From the NCBI RefSeq assembly GCF_029269745.1, contig NZ_JARJHT010000003.1, positions 186,001 to 250,000 of the forward strand: a DNA stretch of 64,000 bases, given 5' to 3'. Below the pieces are notes generated by a model. That model made no database searches and was not told the origin of the DNA. It saw only the letters and a program-made list of their open reading frames with translations. Position 1 is the stretch's first letter, and every line of letters starts with the position of its first letter. The translations under genes were made by a program, and so were the position numbers. This document shows positions 43,089 through 52,127 of this stretch, one piece after another. This DNA is from Polluticoccus soli. GTDB lineage: Bacteria > Bacteroidota > Bacteroidia > Chitinophagales > Chitinophagaceae.

Positions 43089-45890
43089 TTAGTCGTATTT
43101 CACGGGGTTACGGAAGCTGCCGAAATAAGCTTCGAGCACGGTTTGCTTCGCGTCTTCCGTCAGCGTGGTTACGGCAGACTCAGTCGCATTGCGTGATACC
43201 GCAGTGCCGGTCAATGCACCCATGGCCAGTTGCGCACGTTCTGTCAAAGGCTGCTGGCCAACAGTCGACTCTGCACCGGTTACGGTCAGGCTGAGTGCTT
43301 CCCATATCTTAGCCACAGCTTCGGTCACACCAAGATCCCACGACGGAGAGATGTCTACATTCTCGTAAGCGTATTTCAACGTAACAGCTGCAGGCAGCGG
43401 TGTAGCCAGGAGCTTGTTGATGTCAAGCACGCCAGCGCCATAGTTCTCACGCTCCCACTGCGACCATCTTGCATCGTACTGCTGCACGCTTTTGTGCAGG
43501 CAGTAACGGAAGGCCTCCACTATCTGCCATGGCTTATCATACTGTTTGTTCAATTCGTCGAGGTGTTTGGCTTTCCACAACATAGCTGCCGATGCCACAT
43601 GCGGTGTAGCATAACTGGTACCACTACCAAAGCGCATGGTCTCTGACTTGCCATTATACGTGGGCACATATACATCTTCGCCCGGTGCAGCTACATCGAC
43701 TTCAGGTCCGCGGCAGCTACCACTCCATGGACGGAAGTCCGGATTAACCGCAGCCACGGCAATAGTGCCGGGATACACAGCTGGCGCTATTACCACCTTC
43801 ACCTGGTTGCCGGCGGCGCATACCCAGATCACACCTTTGTCGTACACGTCTTTGGCCATAGCTTCTATCATAGGCCGTGGATAGCTACCCATGCACATGA
43901 ACATGACATCGGCATTGTTGTTGACAGCGCGTCGTGCACCTTCCACCATATCGTGAGCCGCGCCTATCAGTATTACGGAGTTCGCTACGCGGTACGGTAC
44001 CAGTTGGATCAGCGGAGCATCACCCACCGTAAGTATACCGCGGTTGCCATCACATTTCTTCGGATCCTGAGATATCCTGCTACCTACCACAAGACTGGCA
44101 GTGCGCGTACCATGACCCGGCATGCGTCCTACACGGTTGCTCATGCGGTCGGCTGCGTCGCTGTCTTCGTTCACGGTATCATAGTCGCGCTCAAAGTCGT
44201 AGCCGTTGGCGTTCTTACTATGAGTAGTATAGCCTGTATCCAGCTGAACGAGTCGCAGCTTCTTCAGGTTATCCTGTATCTTATCAAAGCCCTTGATTTT
44301 ATGGATGTCTATTGCATTTATTGCTTTCCAGTTCCATGAACGGTGCAGGCGCGGGTCGGCATTTGCTATCAGGTCTTTACCCCAGTGCGATTCTTTCCAC
44401 CTGGCTTTGAACTCTGCCCAGTTCTTTTCATCGCTGTCATCGCCACCAAAGAAACTTTCGTGCGCTGCCCTTGGTTTTTCTTCCGGCGCATCGATGTATG
44501 TTTTAGACGGCAGATCGGGCACACACTTCTCTACCTGTGGCAGCGCTTCAAACTCAGCGGCCTGTTTCCATGGGTCGAGGTTGCTGTTGACAGTTATATA
44601 GTAATGCCTGCGCAGTTGCGGATCGGTGCTGAATGGCAGCAGGCGCTCAGACGATACCAGGTTTGGAATGAGTGCCTCTTTATGATCTTCCCAGCTCTCC
44701 TGCATGCCGGGACGAGCAGAGATCACGATATCGAAATACTGCTCTCTGGCAGGTGTGGTGTTATTGTTTTTTGGTTGTTCCATGTTTTGTGGCTTTGGGG
44801 TAGATGCTGTTGGAGTTGAAGTAGTATTGGTGGTAGTAGTGCGTTTGCTTTCCTGCGGAGCTGTATTATCCGGCATGGTGTGCAGCTGCACCAGTCCGCG
44901 ACGGATGTCTTCCATATGTGCAGGCAGCGGCATGCCGGCGATGGTGCGCAGTATGCTGCTGACGCGGATGCCCTCATTTCCCAGCCAGTCTATCGTGTCA
45001 TCGCTGTCGCTGTCTTGAACAGGTGTGCCGTCTTTGCGCAGCCAGTTGCCTTGTGCATCTTTGCGCGGCACTCCGGAATGGTGCAAGCCAACTATCTCAC
45101 CTGTGCCCAGACCTACCACCATACTGCCCGATGAACCCGGTTGTGTGTCTGATTCGTACACGATGAAGTCGCCTTGTATGGTGAGCAGGCGGATGTCTTT
45201 CAGCACTATCTTTTTATAGTCGCCTTGCGGGTGTTGTATCACCACGCAGTTCTCGCCTTCCAGTATCTTGCCCTGTCCGCCATCCAGCGGTACGTGTTTG
45301 AATTCAGACAGTGGCACGCCTTCAAATGACACAGGGTCTACTGCCACAATGCTGAAGTCGAGGCCGCTGTTGGGATCGTTGGGTTGCTTCTCTATATCCG
45401 AGGTCATAAAGAACCTGTCGGGACGAAGCTTAAAGGTTACATCTTCGGACGGGCGGCTTTGTTCATCCAGCTCGTAGCGGAACTTGGCAGTAGCACCCGC
45501 TGCGGCCTGTACATTTTCCAGCACGTGGTGGTTGGTGATGATCAGGTCGGGACTGATAAGAAAGCCCGTACCATAAGCAGTACTGCCAAAGGGCATCGGT
45601 ATTTCAATGCGGCAAACAGCTTCGCCCAGGCGGGTGATCTTTCTTACAATGCAGATGTCCTGGAAATCGGCGATACCGTTGATGCGCTCCAGCGCTTTGT
45701 CTGCCTGGTTGAGACCTTCGCGGGCAAGGCGCTTTTTGATGCGGCCTTCGTTCTGCGGTATGTCTGTGAGTTTGATCTTTCCCTCGCGGGCATCCTGTAC
45801 GCTTTGACGCATTTGCTCGATGTCGGTTTGGGAGTGGGAGTAACGGTCGGAGGCGTTGTCGTACGCCTCGTACATACGTTCAATGTTCAT
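43089..45890 (-). CDS. Double protease: V8/trypsin-like plus subtilisin-like domains
   Basis: A 933-residue protein with two complete serine protease domains and no signal peptide. Residues about 75-320 form a V8-like trypsin fold with H122 (ITNHHV), D178 (SGLDFSIV) and S254 (PGSSGS). A Thr/Pro-rich linker (345-382) follows, then a module (385-465) that resembles an I9-type propeptide (YYITVNSNLDPW). The rest is a subtilisin domain with D551 (VQLDTGYTTHS), H593 (GHGTRTAS), oxyanion N695 (AAGN) and S759 (GTSYATPH). The N-terminal 75 residues are helical and charged, possibly a partner-binding module. It starts a cluster with the M19 and lectin-like genes. Confidence 0.9.
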   Translation of the reverse strand: MNIERMYEAYDNASDRYSHSQTDIEQMRQSVQDAREGKIKLTDIPQNEGRIKKRLAREGLNQADKALERINGIADFQDICIVRKITRLGEAVCRIEIPMPFGSTAYGTGFLISPDLIITNHHVLENVQAAAGATAKFRYELDEQSRPSEDVTFKLRPDRFFMTSDIEKQPNDPNSGLDFSIVAVDPVSFEGVPLSEFKHVPLDGGQGKILEGENCVVIQHPQGDYKKIVLKDIRLLTIQGDFIVYESDTQPGSSGSMVVGLGTGEIVGLHHSGVPRKDAQGNWLRKDGTPVQDSDSDDTIDWLGNEGIRVSSILRTIAGMPLPAHMEDIRRGLVQLHTMPDNTAPQESKRTTTTNTTSTPTASTPKPQNMEQPKNNNTTPAREQYFDIVISARPGMQESWEDHKEALIPNLVSSERLLPFSTDPQLRRHYYITVNSNLDPWKQAAEFEALPQVEKCVPDLPSKTYIDAPEEKPRAAHESFFGGDDSDEKNWAEFKARWKESHWGKDLIANADPRLHRSWNWKAINAIDIHKIKGFDKIQDNLKKLRLVQLDTGYTTHSKNANGYDFERDYDTVNEDSDAADRMSNRVGRMPGHGTRTASLVVGSRISQDPKKCDGNRGILTVGDAPLIQLVPYRVANSVILIGAAHDMVEGARRAVNNNADVMFMCMGSYPRPMIEAMAKDVYDKGVIWVCAAGNQVKVVIAPAVYPGTIAVAAVNPDFRPWSGSCRGPEVDVAAPGEDVYVPTYNGKSETMRFGSGTSYATPHVASAAMLWKAKHLDELNKQYDKPWQIVEAFRYCLHKSVQQYDARWSQWERENYGAGVLDINKLLATPLPAAVTLKYAYENVDISPSWDLGVTEAVAKIWEALSLTVTGAESTVGQQPLTERAQLAMGALTGTAVSRNATESAVTTLTEDAKQTVLEAYFGSFRNPVKYD

Positions 45891-46126
45891 GAATGGTGAT
45901 TTATCGTGGTGAGAGATTGAATTTCGGACTTGGGTGGACTACGAGCGCAGCCTATGGAACGGTAAAATGAAACCTGAGGGCGCGGATTCCCTTATATATG
46001 CAATGCCAGCCGGCGGGTAGCGTATGGTTAATCATGGTGACGATAATTTTAGGGCGGATAGTAAATATAACACAAATGCCCTATAAAATCAATGGCGATC
46101 TTACAGAAGTAACGATAAATTGAAAT
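45891..46126. other. Spacer between the double protease and asnS
   Basis: About 235 bases without a gene: a 17-codon frame is the longest candidate and is not convincing. The upstream control region of the protease gene must lie here, but I recognise no consensus promoter. Confidence 0.35.
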
Positions 46127-46152
46127 GAAAAAGCCGCCACTGGGGCGGCTTT
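46127..46152 (-). terminator. Intrinsic terminator of asnS
   Basis: On the minus strand GAAAGCCGCC and GGCGGCTTTTT form a stem with a T-run, 20 bases after the stop. Confidence 0.85.
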
Positions 46153-46172
46153 CGCGTATAACTTAATGAAAA

Positions 46173-47606
46173 TTAGAACTCTGCATTCTTTGGTGTGCGT
46201 GGGAAAGGAATCACGTCGCGGATGTTGGTCATGCCGGTAACGAACAGTACAATACGCTCAAAACCCAGCCCGAAGCCGGCATGCGGCACGGTACCGAAAC
46301 GACGTGTATCCAGGAACCAGTACAATTCTTCTGTGGGAACGCCCATTTCCTGCATGCGTTTCTCCAGCATGTCGAGGCGTTCTTCCCTTTGCGATCCGCC
46401 TACTATCTCACCAATACCCGGAGCAAGGATATCCATCGCAGCAACTGTCTTGCCATCATCGTTCATGCGCATGTAGAACGACTTGATGTCTTTAGGATAG
46501 TCAGTAACGATAACCGGTTTTTTGAAGTGCTTTTCTACCAGGTAGCGCTCATGTTCGCTCTGCATGTCAATACCCCACTTCACCTCGTACTGGAATTTTT
46601 TCTTCTTGTATGCAGGCGAATTCAATAGTATGTCGATAGCCTCTGTATAGGTGATGCGCTCGAAGCTGTTGTTTACAACGAACTCCAGTTTCTCGATCAG
46701 GCCCATTTCATGACGCTCGGCTACAGGCTTTTGTTTGTCTTCGTCAGCAAGGCGTTGTGCGAGGAACTCGAGGTCTTCGCGGTTGTTGTCGAGTGCGTAT
46801 TTGATGATGTAGCGTACAAAGTCCTCAGCGAGGTCCATGTTGTCAACGAGGTCGTTGAAAGCAACTTCTGGTTCGATCATCCAGAACTCGGCAAGGTGGC
46901 GCGCGGTGTTTGAGTTCTCGGCACGGAAGGTAGGACCGAACGTGTAGATCTCGCCCAGCGCAGTAGCACCCAGCTCGCCTTCCAGCTGACCGCTCACGGT
47001 CAGGTTGGTGCTGCGGCCAAAGAAGTCTTCAGCAAAATCGATAGTGCCGTCTTCTTTGCGCGGCGGGTTATCGAAAGGCAGTGTCGTTACACGGAACATC
47101 TCGCCTGCACCCTCAGCATCAGATGCTGTAACAATTGGTGTATGCAGGTAAAAGAAACCACGATCGTTGAAGAACTTATGTACCGCAAATGCCAGTGAGT
47201 GACGCACGCGGAACACGGCTCCAAACGTATTTGTGCGGAAACGCAGGTGCGCTATCTCGCGCAGGTATTCCAGGCTGGGACGGTTCTTCAGCTGCAGCGG
47301 GTATTGTTCATTATCACATTCGCCCAGTATCTCCAGGTTGGTAGCTTTAATTTCAACCTTTTGTCCCTTACCCTGCGATTGTACCACGGTACCATCAACA
47401 CTAATGCTGGCACCGGTAGTGATCTTTTTCAGCAGATCCTCCGCCATATTTTCAAAGTCGATAACCACCTGCAGGTTATTGAGGCAAGAACCGTCATTCA
47501 GGGCAATGAACTGGTTGTTGCGGAATGAGCGAACCCATCCTTTTACGGTTACCTGGAAATCATACTTCTCAGTATTCAGTATCTCTTTGATCTTGATGCG
47601 TGGCAT
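46173..47606 (-). CDS. asnS: Asparaginyl-tRNA synthetase
   Basis: A 477-residue class IIb aminoacyl-tRNA synthetase that charges tRNA-Asn with asparagine. The N-terminal OB fold (about 15-110, [16 protein letters not shown]) binds the anticodon, and the catalytic core follows, with motif 2 around [17 protein letters not shown] and motif 3 [13 protein letters not shown] near residue 450. The closing [15 protein letters not shown] is typical of AsnS rather than AspS. Full family length, single gene, own terminator. This is a housekeeping marker flanked by accessory genes on both sides. Confidence 0.97.
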   Translation of the reverse strand: MPRIKIKEILNTEKYDFQVTVKGWVRSFRNNQFIALNDGSCLNNLQVVIDFENMAEDLLKKITTGASISVDGTVVQSQGKGQKVEIKATNLEILGECDNEQYPLQLKNRPSLEYLREIAHLRFRTNTFGAVFRVRHSLAFAVHKFFNDRGFFYLHTPIVTASDAEGAGEMFRVTTLPFDNPPRKEDGTIDFAEDFFGRSTNLTVSGQLEGELGATALGEIYTFGPTFRAENSNTARHLAEFWMIEPEVAFNDLVDNMDLAEDFVRYIIKYALDNNREDLEFLAQRLADEDKQKPVAERHEMGLIEKLEFVVNNSFERITYTEAIDILLNSPAYKKKKFQYEVKWGIDMQSEHERYLVEKHFKKPVIVTDYPKDIKSFYMRMNDDGKTVAAMDILAPGIGEIVGGSQREERLDMLEKRMQEMGVPTEELYWFLDTRRFGTVPHAGFGLGFERIVLFVTGMTNIRDVIPFPRTPKNAEF

Positions 47607-47788
47607 GTCTGCGGTTTAATTAGTTGGGTTGATCAAGTCAACCAAGGGTGCAAAGAAACTATAAAACAAGGAAATTGGGAAACTGGCAAAAGCAGTTGAA
47701 ACTGACAAACATTCGGTATCAAGACAAAATATACAGCTCAGCAATTGACACATAACATGTTATTAATATGTTATTGAGGCCCAAACAT

Positions 47789-47820
47789 TTGATGATCCAT
47801 AATACAGATTCTAGTTTTAC
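47789..47820 (+). promoter_or_regulatory. Probable promoter of the 73-residue membrane protein
   Basis: TTTG (47789-47792), 20 bases, then TAGTTTTA (47813-47820): one base longer than the N19 spacing and one mismatch in the -7 box. Confidence 0.55.
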
Positions 47821-47834
47821 TTAATTTCTAGAAT

Positions 47835-48056
47835 ATGTTCACCAACAGTATTTACAGCTTTATCCGTTCAATGCGCATGCCCTTCGACAACATGGGCAAA
47901 GTTGGACGCCTTTTCGTCTCAGTGCTTTTCCTGGTAGCCGGAATAAGCTCACTATATGTAGGCATAACGGCTAGTTATCCTATCATCACCGTTGGAGCAG
48001 TGTTGTTGTGCTTCATCAGTGTTATACTGGCCATTCCTGGGAGGAAAGGAAGGTAG
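47835..48056 (+). CDS. Small two-TM membrane protein
   Basis: A 73-residue protein with a basic amphipathic N-terminus (IYSFIRSMRMPFDN) and two TM helices (about 25-45 and 48-67), ending in a basic PGRKGR tail. No family is recognised. A near-consensus promoter precedes it, and it lies between divergent asnS and a convergent FkbM gene, so it is its own transcript. Confidence 0.65.
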   Translation: MFTNSIYSFIRSMRMPFDNMGKVGRLFVSVLFLVAGISSLYVGITASYPIITVGAVLLCFISVILAIPGRKGR

Positions 48057-48110
48057 CGGGGAGTCCTACTATAGGCTCCAAGAAGACATAGGCATTCGGA
48101 GGTCAACTGT

Positions 48111-48890
48111 TTAGATACTGAACATCGAACTTTCCAACGGCCTGCTCGAAAGCACAACACAAGTATGATTCAAAATTTCGTCATAGGCTATCTGATTACC
48201 TGACTCGTTGTATAAATGGTAGCCTATCCTCTCGAGAAACAATACGAACTTTTGTTTGTCAACTCCAAAATCCGCCAACATAGACTTGTGAATTTCAACC
48301 AAAACAATACAATCATTCTGTTGTAGCGTTTTAGTCATACCCTCAAGCGCAAAAAATTCTGCCCCTTCAACATCGACCTTAATTACATTAGGTGTTACGT
48401 TGTTTTCCTTGCAAAAAACGTCTACTGTAGTTGCTTTAACTGAAATTGCGCCCTGCTCTGGACTACGAAGTATATTATTTATCGTGTGTGTCGTCCTGTT
48501 TGTAAAAAAAATATCGCCGACACCATTGCTAATGGCTAGATTATTTGCAATTACAGCAGCATTGCCATCTTGCACCCTTGCATTATCCGCAAGCATTACG
48601 AATGTTGACGGAACTGGCTCAAACGAGTAAATTTTTGTTCTTGGCTTCATAGCCTTCGCCAGTAAAACCGATATTATTCCAACATTAGCTCCGATATCAA
48701 ACACGACTGAAGCATTGGCTACCAGATTTTTTAGGATTTTATAAGGCGTTTCGTCAATAACGCTATTTACTCCCCGTGCGATATGAGCGGATACGCGATA
48801 TTTTTCGTCGTTTATTACTACACACTTGCCTTGTTTCCCGTATAATGAGTAATAAAATTTTCTAAATGGTTTTCGTAATAGTGAGCGCAT
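48111..48890 (-). CDS. FkbM family methyltransferase
   Basis: A 259-residue enzyme from the ATG at 48890 (a GTG two codons earlier is possible). SAM-binding motif VFDIGANVGIIS (about 66-77), IYSFEPVPSTF, and the FkbM signature VIKVDVEGAEFFAL are all present. It should O-methylate a hydroxyl, often on a sugar. The sequence is only distantly similar to the FkbM protein at 11825. It is notably AT-rich compared with asnS and may be acquired. No other glycan gene adjoins it. Confidence 0.88.
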   Translation of the reverse strand: MRSLLRKPFRKFYYSLYGKQGKCVVINDEKYRVSAHIARGVNSVIDETPYKILKNLVANASVVFDIGANVGIISVLLAKAMKPRTKIYSFEPVPSTFVMLADNARVQDGNAAVIANNLAISNGVGDIFFTNRTTHTINNILRSPEQGAISVKATTVDVFCKENNVTPNVIKVDVEGAEFFALEGMTKTLQQNDCIVLVEIHKSMLADFGVDKQKFVLFLERIGYHLYNESGNQIAYDEILNHTCVVLSSRPLESSMFSI

Positions 48891-48934
48891 AAACACGGTA
48901 TCTTAAGTGCAAGATAAAGCTTACTATGGGATAT

Positions 48935-49135
48935 TTACTGTCTTTCCAGTCGTTCAATACGTTGTTCCAGCAATTTTATCTCCAATTTCATTAGTGCTTG
49001 TTCTGTACGAAATCCATAGTATACCCCCAACACAGTTGCGACCGTCGTTACCGTACTCACCACTAAAGTAATGAGGTTTCGATAGCTAAAGTTCTTCAGC
49101 TGGCGGTCTAGCAAATTGTATTCATGCTGCGTCAT
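48935..49135 (-). CDS. Small membrane protein with coiled-coil tail
   Basis: A 66-residue protein: a short polar start, one TM helix (about 20-42, LITLVVSTVTTVATVLGVYYG), then a charged helical tail (KLEIKLLEQRIERLERQ) suited to a coiled coil. It is the last gene of the phage-like island, 13 bases after the tail-fibre-like gene. The size and position fit a phage accessory or lysis-region membrane protein, but no family is recognised. Confidence 0.6.
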   Translation of the reverse strand: MTQHEYNLLDRQLKNFSYRNLITLVVSTVTTVATVLGVYYGFRTEQALMKLEIKLLEQRIERLERQ

Positions 49136-49148
49136 AGCTTAAGATTTA

Positions 49149-49784
49149 TTAGTCAACAATTGCCAGTTTGCGTATCACTCCGTCGATCTCCACTTCCAGG
49201 AACTTGTCCGTTTGCAGGGTCACCGTAGCACCGGTGATCACCTTTCCCAGCTTAACACTTCCGGCACCGTTTACTGAGGGCTGAGCGGTTTTGATAGTGG
49301 CCGTGGTTTCAAACGCACCATCAACTTTTGCAGTACCCTGCACTTGTAGCCTGTAGCCCGGATCGGTATTCACAGGTCCGATGTTCACGTTGCCGGTGTT
49401 GAATATGGTGAGTGCACGGGTCTCCGTTCCCGATACGGTATTGAAAAAACTCGTTTTACCGGGCGCTGTACTTCCCCAGCTCGTACCCTGCCCGATCATG
49501 AGCTCACTGCCCGATGACGATGATTGGTAACCAAACAATCCAATGTGTGTATTGTTGTAAGCGATACCGCGAAGACACCAGAGTTTGTCAGTATTAGAGG
49601 TGCGTGTATTAGTCTCGTACAAGTTGCCACCGGCGGAACTACCCAGGTCGGCGCCGACAGAAGTATTAACACCGAAGTATTCCAGTTTCATACCGAGATT
49701 GCCGGTAGCGCCTTGTGCGTTACCGAATACATTGCGACCTGCAAAGGTATTTACGTTGCCGACGGGTGAACCGCTGTTGTACAA
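49149..49784 (-). CDS. 3' fragment of tail-fibre-like gene
   Basis: A 211-residue open frame starting at an internal ATG (YNSGSPVGNVNTF). It encodes the C-terminal third: beta-rich stretches and LQVQGTAKVDGAFETTATIK, a pattern common at the end of trimeric fibre or Bacteroidota surface repeats. It is not an independent gene in my reading. Confidence 0.5.
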   Translation of the reverse strand: MYNSGSPVGNVNTFAGRNVFGNAQGATGNLGMKLEYFGVNTSVGADLGSSAGGNLYETNTRTSNTDKLWCLRGIAYNNTHIGLFGYQSSSSGSELMIGQGTSWGSTAPGKTSFFNTVSGTETRALTIFNTGNVNIGPVNTDPGYRLQVQGTAKVDGAFETTATIKTAQPSVNGAGSVKLGKVITGATVTLQTDKFLEVEIDGVIRKLAIVD

Positions 49785-50178
49785 CCAGCCGCCAGATTGA
49801 ACAATACCATGCAGCAGTTTTGTAACAGAGGTTTGTGCGATCGATCTCGATAGCGCGAAAATTAGGCGCGGAAATCAGGTTGGGATTGATATAGATTCCA
49901 CGAACCGCGACAATGGCAGTACCAGTCTGGTTAACATTGGGTATGATATTGAATACATTAAACTCCATGTTTCCAGACGTAGGCTTTATATCCGAATTGG
50001 CACCTAAGTGCCATGGAATCGTGAGCCAATTAAGTGTGCCACTAGTACCCGTGTGACCATTTCCGGCGGAATTCGCCCTACTACCAACGGCGAGAACAGA
50101 CCCACTATTAGTTCCAACGAGTCCTCCACGCAATTCAGTAGGAACGCTCCCTGAATTATTACTAATAATCGACAACAC
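49720..50178 (-). CDS. Middle fragment of tail-fibre-like gene
   Basis: A 152-residue frame. Its first 117 residues (to AIEIDRT) continue the fibre protein. The last 35 (from NLCYKTAAWY) are out of frame and basic, the expected product of a frameshift. Confidence 0.45.
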   Translation of the reverse strand: MLSIISNNSGSVPTELRGGLVGTNSGSVLAVGSRANSAGNGHTGTSGTLNWLTIPWHLGANSDIKPTSGNMEFNVFNIIPNVNQTGTAIVAVRGIYINPNLISAPNFRAIEIDRTNLCYKTAAWYCSIWRLVVQQRFTRRQRKYLCRSQCIR

Positions 50179-50195
50179 ATCCGTTCGACCAATAT

Positions 50196-51023
50196 TTAGC
50201 TGACTGCTACCAGCAAAGGGAGGAGCTGAAAGAATCGGTTCACTAGATTGTTACCGAATTGAACAAAAACAAAATTATCGCTTGCAAAACCACCATTTCT
50301 CGCAATACCCATGATCAACTTATTCGTCCTGTCGTTGCTCAATGTAAGTATATCTTCAGCACTGCTGCCGCTATATAGCCCCTTACCAACATTCGATATA
50401 CTAAACTTCGTAGTTCCATTGGTGATGAGGCTGACAGCTGTGTTGTTAGTAGTACCAATGGTTGCGCCTGCGGCGAATGCATTGCCGCCTTGTTTGTGGT
50501 AAGTACCGGAAAGATCGATAGAACCCGCCGCACCATCTACGGAAAGCACGCCGGAGTTACTTACTACGCCGGTACTGTTATTGTAACCAATACCACTGCC
50601 GGCAGATATTGCAGCCCGGGCACGTGCATCGGTGTAGTATTTATTGTTGACGCCTTCTGAGATGCTATCGGTAATGCGGTAGTTTGAAAACAACTGCCGG
50701 ATAGTCGTGGTGTCTTTGTAGGTCATGTACCGCACACGTTTGCTGCCATCGAAATGATAGAGCACGGAGTCTTTTAGATCGTATACAAACAGCGCGCGTT
50801 TGGTGTTGTGGATGCTATCGAGCAAGACACGTGGGAAAACGATGCCTTTATTGGATGTGTCCTTTCCAACCTGTAGCCAGGCAGAGCTGTCTGCAAAGAG
50901 CCTGCTTTGCTGGCCGAGCGAAAGAGAGCCGCTGATGTAGTACCTATCGAACAGCATACCGGATTGGCCGTAGCTGCCGCCGATGGTAAAAGTCAATAAA
51001 AGAGAAATGAGCAAATGTTTCAT
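50196..51023 (-). CDS. 5' fragment of tail-fibre-like gene with signal peptide
   Basis: A 275-residue frame. Signal peptide MKHLLISLLLTFTIGG to SYGQ, then a conserved-looking block (GIVFPRVLLDSIHNTKRALF and VLYHFDGSKRVRYMTY) that I have seen in Bacteroidota secreted proteins, then Gly-rich fibre sequence. The last 12 residues (FQLLPLLVAVS) are a frameshift tail. A Sec signal is odd for a phage fibre and suggests host surface use or a lysis-linked export. Confidence 0.55.
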   Translation of the reverse strand: MKHLLISLLLTFTIGGSYGQSGMLFDRYYISGSLSLGQQSRLFADSSAWLQVGKDTSNKGIVFPRVLLDSIHNTKRALFVYDLKDSVLYHFDGSKRVRYMTYKDTTTIRQLFSNYRITDSISEGVNNKYYTDARARAAISAGSGIGYNNSTGVVSNSGVLSVDGAAGSIDLSGTYHKQGGNAFAAGATIGTTNNTAVSLITNGTTKFSISNVGKGLYSGSSAEDILTLSNDRTNKLIMGIARNGGFASDNFVFVQFGNNLVNRFFQLLPLLVAVS

Positions 51024-51031
51024 GATAGAGC

Positions 51032-51574
51032 TTATTTAAAATAGAGAATAGTGATCTTTTGTCCCGACTGCAGTTCTGAGTTGAAAGAGATGATGCCCGG
51101 CACTTTGTCGAACAGGTATTCTTCGGGCTCTGTACCTTCCTGCCTGATAGTGCCTTCGATAAATACAGCTATTTGTCTTGCGTTGATCAGTTCGAGGTAG
51201 CTGACCGAATCTTGTCCCGGCAGCGCAGTGAATTGCAACTTGCCGGTAGTGATCGTACCGGCGCTTCCTCCTTCAGGTACAAGCGCAACTTCGCCATCTA
51301 TCATCGGTATGGTCTTCACCGCGTAACAGGTATCGTTGAAGATGCTGTTGTCGGGTTTGTAAAGTTTGAAGACGTAGGTGTAGTCCTCATTTAGTTTCGC
51401 GGGTACTACAATTGTTTGTCCGCTGGCTTGGTGGAACTGGGTGTACTGATACGCACCGTTGAAGGTGGTCATAAACGCCCAGGTGCCGGTGGCGTCTGCA
51501 ATAAGTGGCAGCGACATAGCCTCGCCGCATACAGGCGCCAGGCCGAGGCCAGTGTAATTGGTTTCACAATCCAT
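51032..51574 (-). CDS. Unknown protein of the phage-like island (180 aa)
   Basis: A 180-residue protein without signal peptide, beta-rich, with two Cys near the start (CETNYTGLGLAPVCGE). It ends eight bases before the fibre-like gene and starts two bases after the preceding gene, so it is translated as part of one phage-type operon. Position between neck or tail genes and the fibre suggests a tail or baseplate component, an inference from order only. Confidence 0.6.
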   Translation of the reverse strand: MDCETNYTGLGLAPVCGEAMSLPLIADATGTWAFMTTFNGAYQYTQFHQASGQTIVVPAKLNEDYTYVFKLYKPDNSIFNDTCYAVKTIPMIDGEVALVPEGGSAGTITTGKLQFTALPGQDSVSYLELINARQIAVFIEGTIRQEGTEPEEYLFDKVPGIISFNSELQSGQKITILYFK

Positions 51575-51576
51575 GG

Positions 51577-52122
51577 TTATAGTTTTACAGGGTTTACAAT
51601 ACAGTTGGATGGTACGAATGTCTTAGACACCTGCAGCGTAAGGCGTACTACGGTTTGTGTCGTGAGCCGCTTGAGAACTGCTTGCACATCATCCGTTCTC
51701 ATCTTCGCGAGTTCATCGGCAATGATGTACTCGCGGTTGCTATTACTGCTAAGCGGTATCACATTCATCTCGTCATATGCCATGGCAGCATTGCGCAGGT
51801 TTTCTATCAGCAGGTATTCGTCGGCATTGTGCACAATGGCTACGAGGTACACTGTGGCACTGTCAAGAAACGACAAGCGTTGTGCGCCGCCATCACTTAG
51901 TCTTTCTGCGGATTGCGGATCATGTTTTACAGTTTGCTCGGCACGCAGGTAGAAGTAGTTACCCAAGGTATCATCGGGTAGCAGGCATTGCATGTCGTTG
52001 TACTTCTGCACCCAGATTGCACCAGTGGCATCACTGCGGAAAGCATTGGCAAAGCCATGGTGGAAATAGTTGTTCTTATTGTGAATGTGCGAGCGCAGCT
52101 GCTCGAAATCTTGCTTTTGCAT
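51577..52122 (-). CDS. Unknown protein of the phage-like island (181 aa)
   Basis: A 181-residue soluble protein with a mixed alpha/beta composition (NAMAYDEMNV-like helix, QTVVRLTLQVSKTFVP strand near the end). No family is recognised. Its place downstream of capsid-type genes, with a two-base gap to the next gene, fits a neck or tail-completion protein. Confidence 0.6.
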   Translation of the reverse strand: MQKQDFEQLRSHIHNKNNYFHHGFANAFRSDATGAIWVQKYNDMQCLLPDDTLGNYFYLRAEQTVKHDPQSAERLSDGGAQRLSFLDSATVYLVAIVHNADEYLLIENLRNAAMAYDEMNVIPLSSNSNREYIIADELAKMRTDDVQAVLKRLTTQTVVRLTLQVSKTFVPSNCIVNPVKL

Positions 52123-52127
52123 GGGTG

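Larger units (their letters stand above)
49149..51023 (-). pseudogene. Tail-fibre-like secreted protein broken by two frameshifts
   Basis: Three consecutive minus-strand frames (50196-51023, about 49720-50245, 49149-49800) read as one protein of about 620 residues if two single-base insertions are removed, near 50240 and near 49838. At the first, the frame ends NNLVNRFFQ while the next frame carries on as SSEPILSAPPFAG. At the second, IEIDRT continues as TSVTKLLHGIVQ. The restored protein has a signal peptide, a beta-rich repeat body with Gly/Asn/Ser (NSGSVPTELRGGLVG) and a C-terminal VEIDGVIRKLAIVD, as in tail-fibre-type or surface trimer proteins of Bacteroidota. Either the gene has decayed or the sequence has errors. 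Confidence 0.7.
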
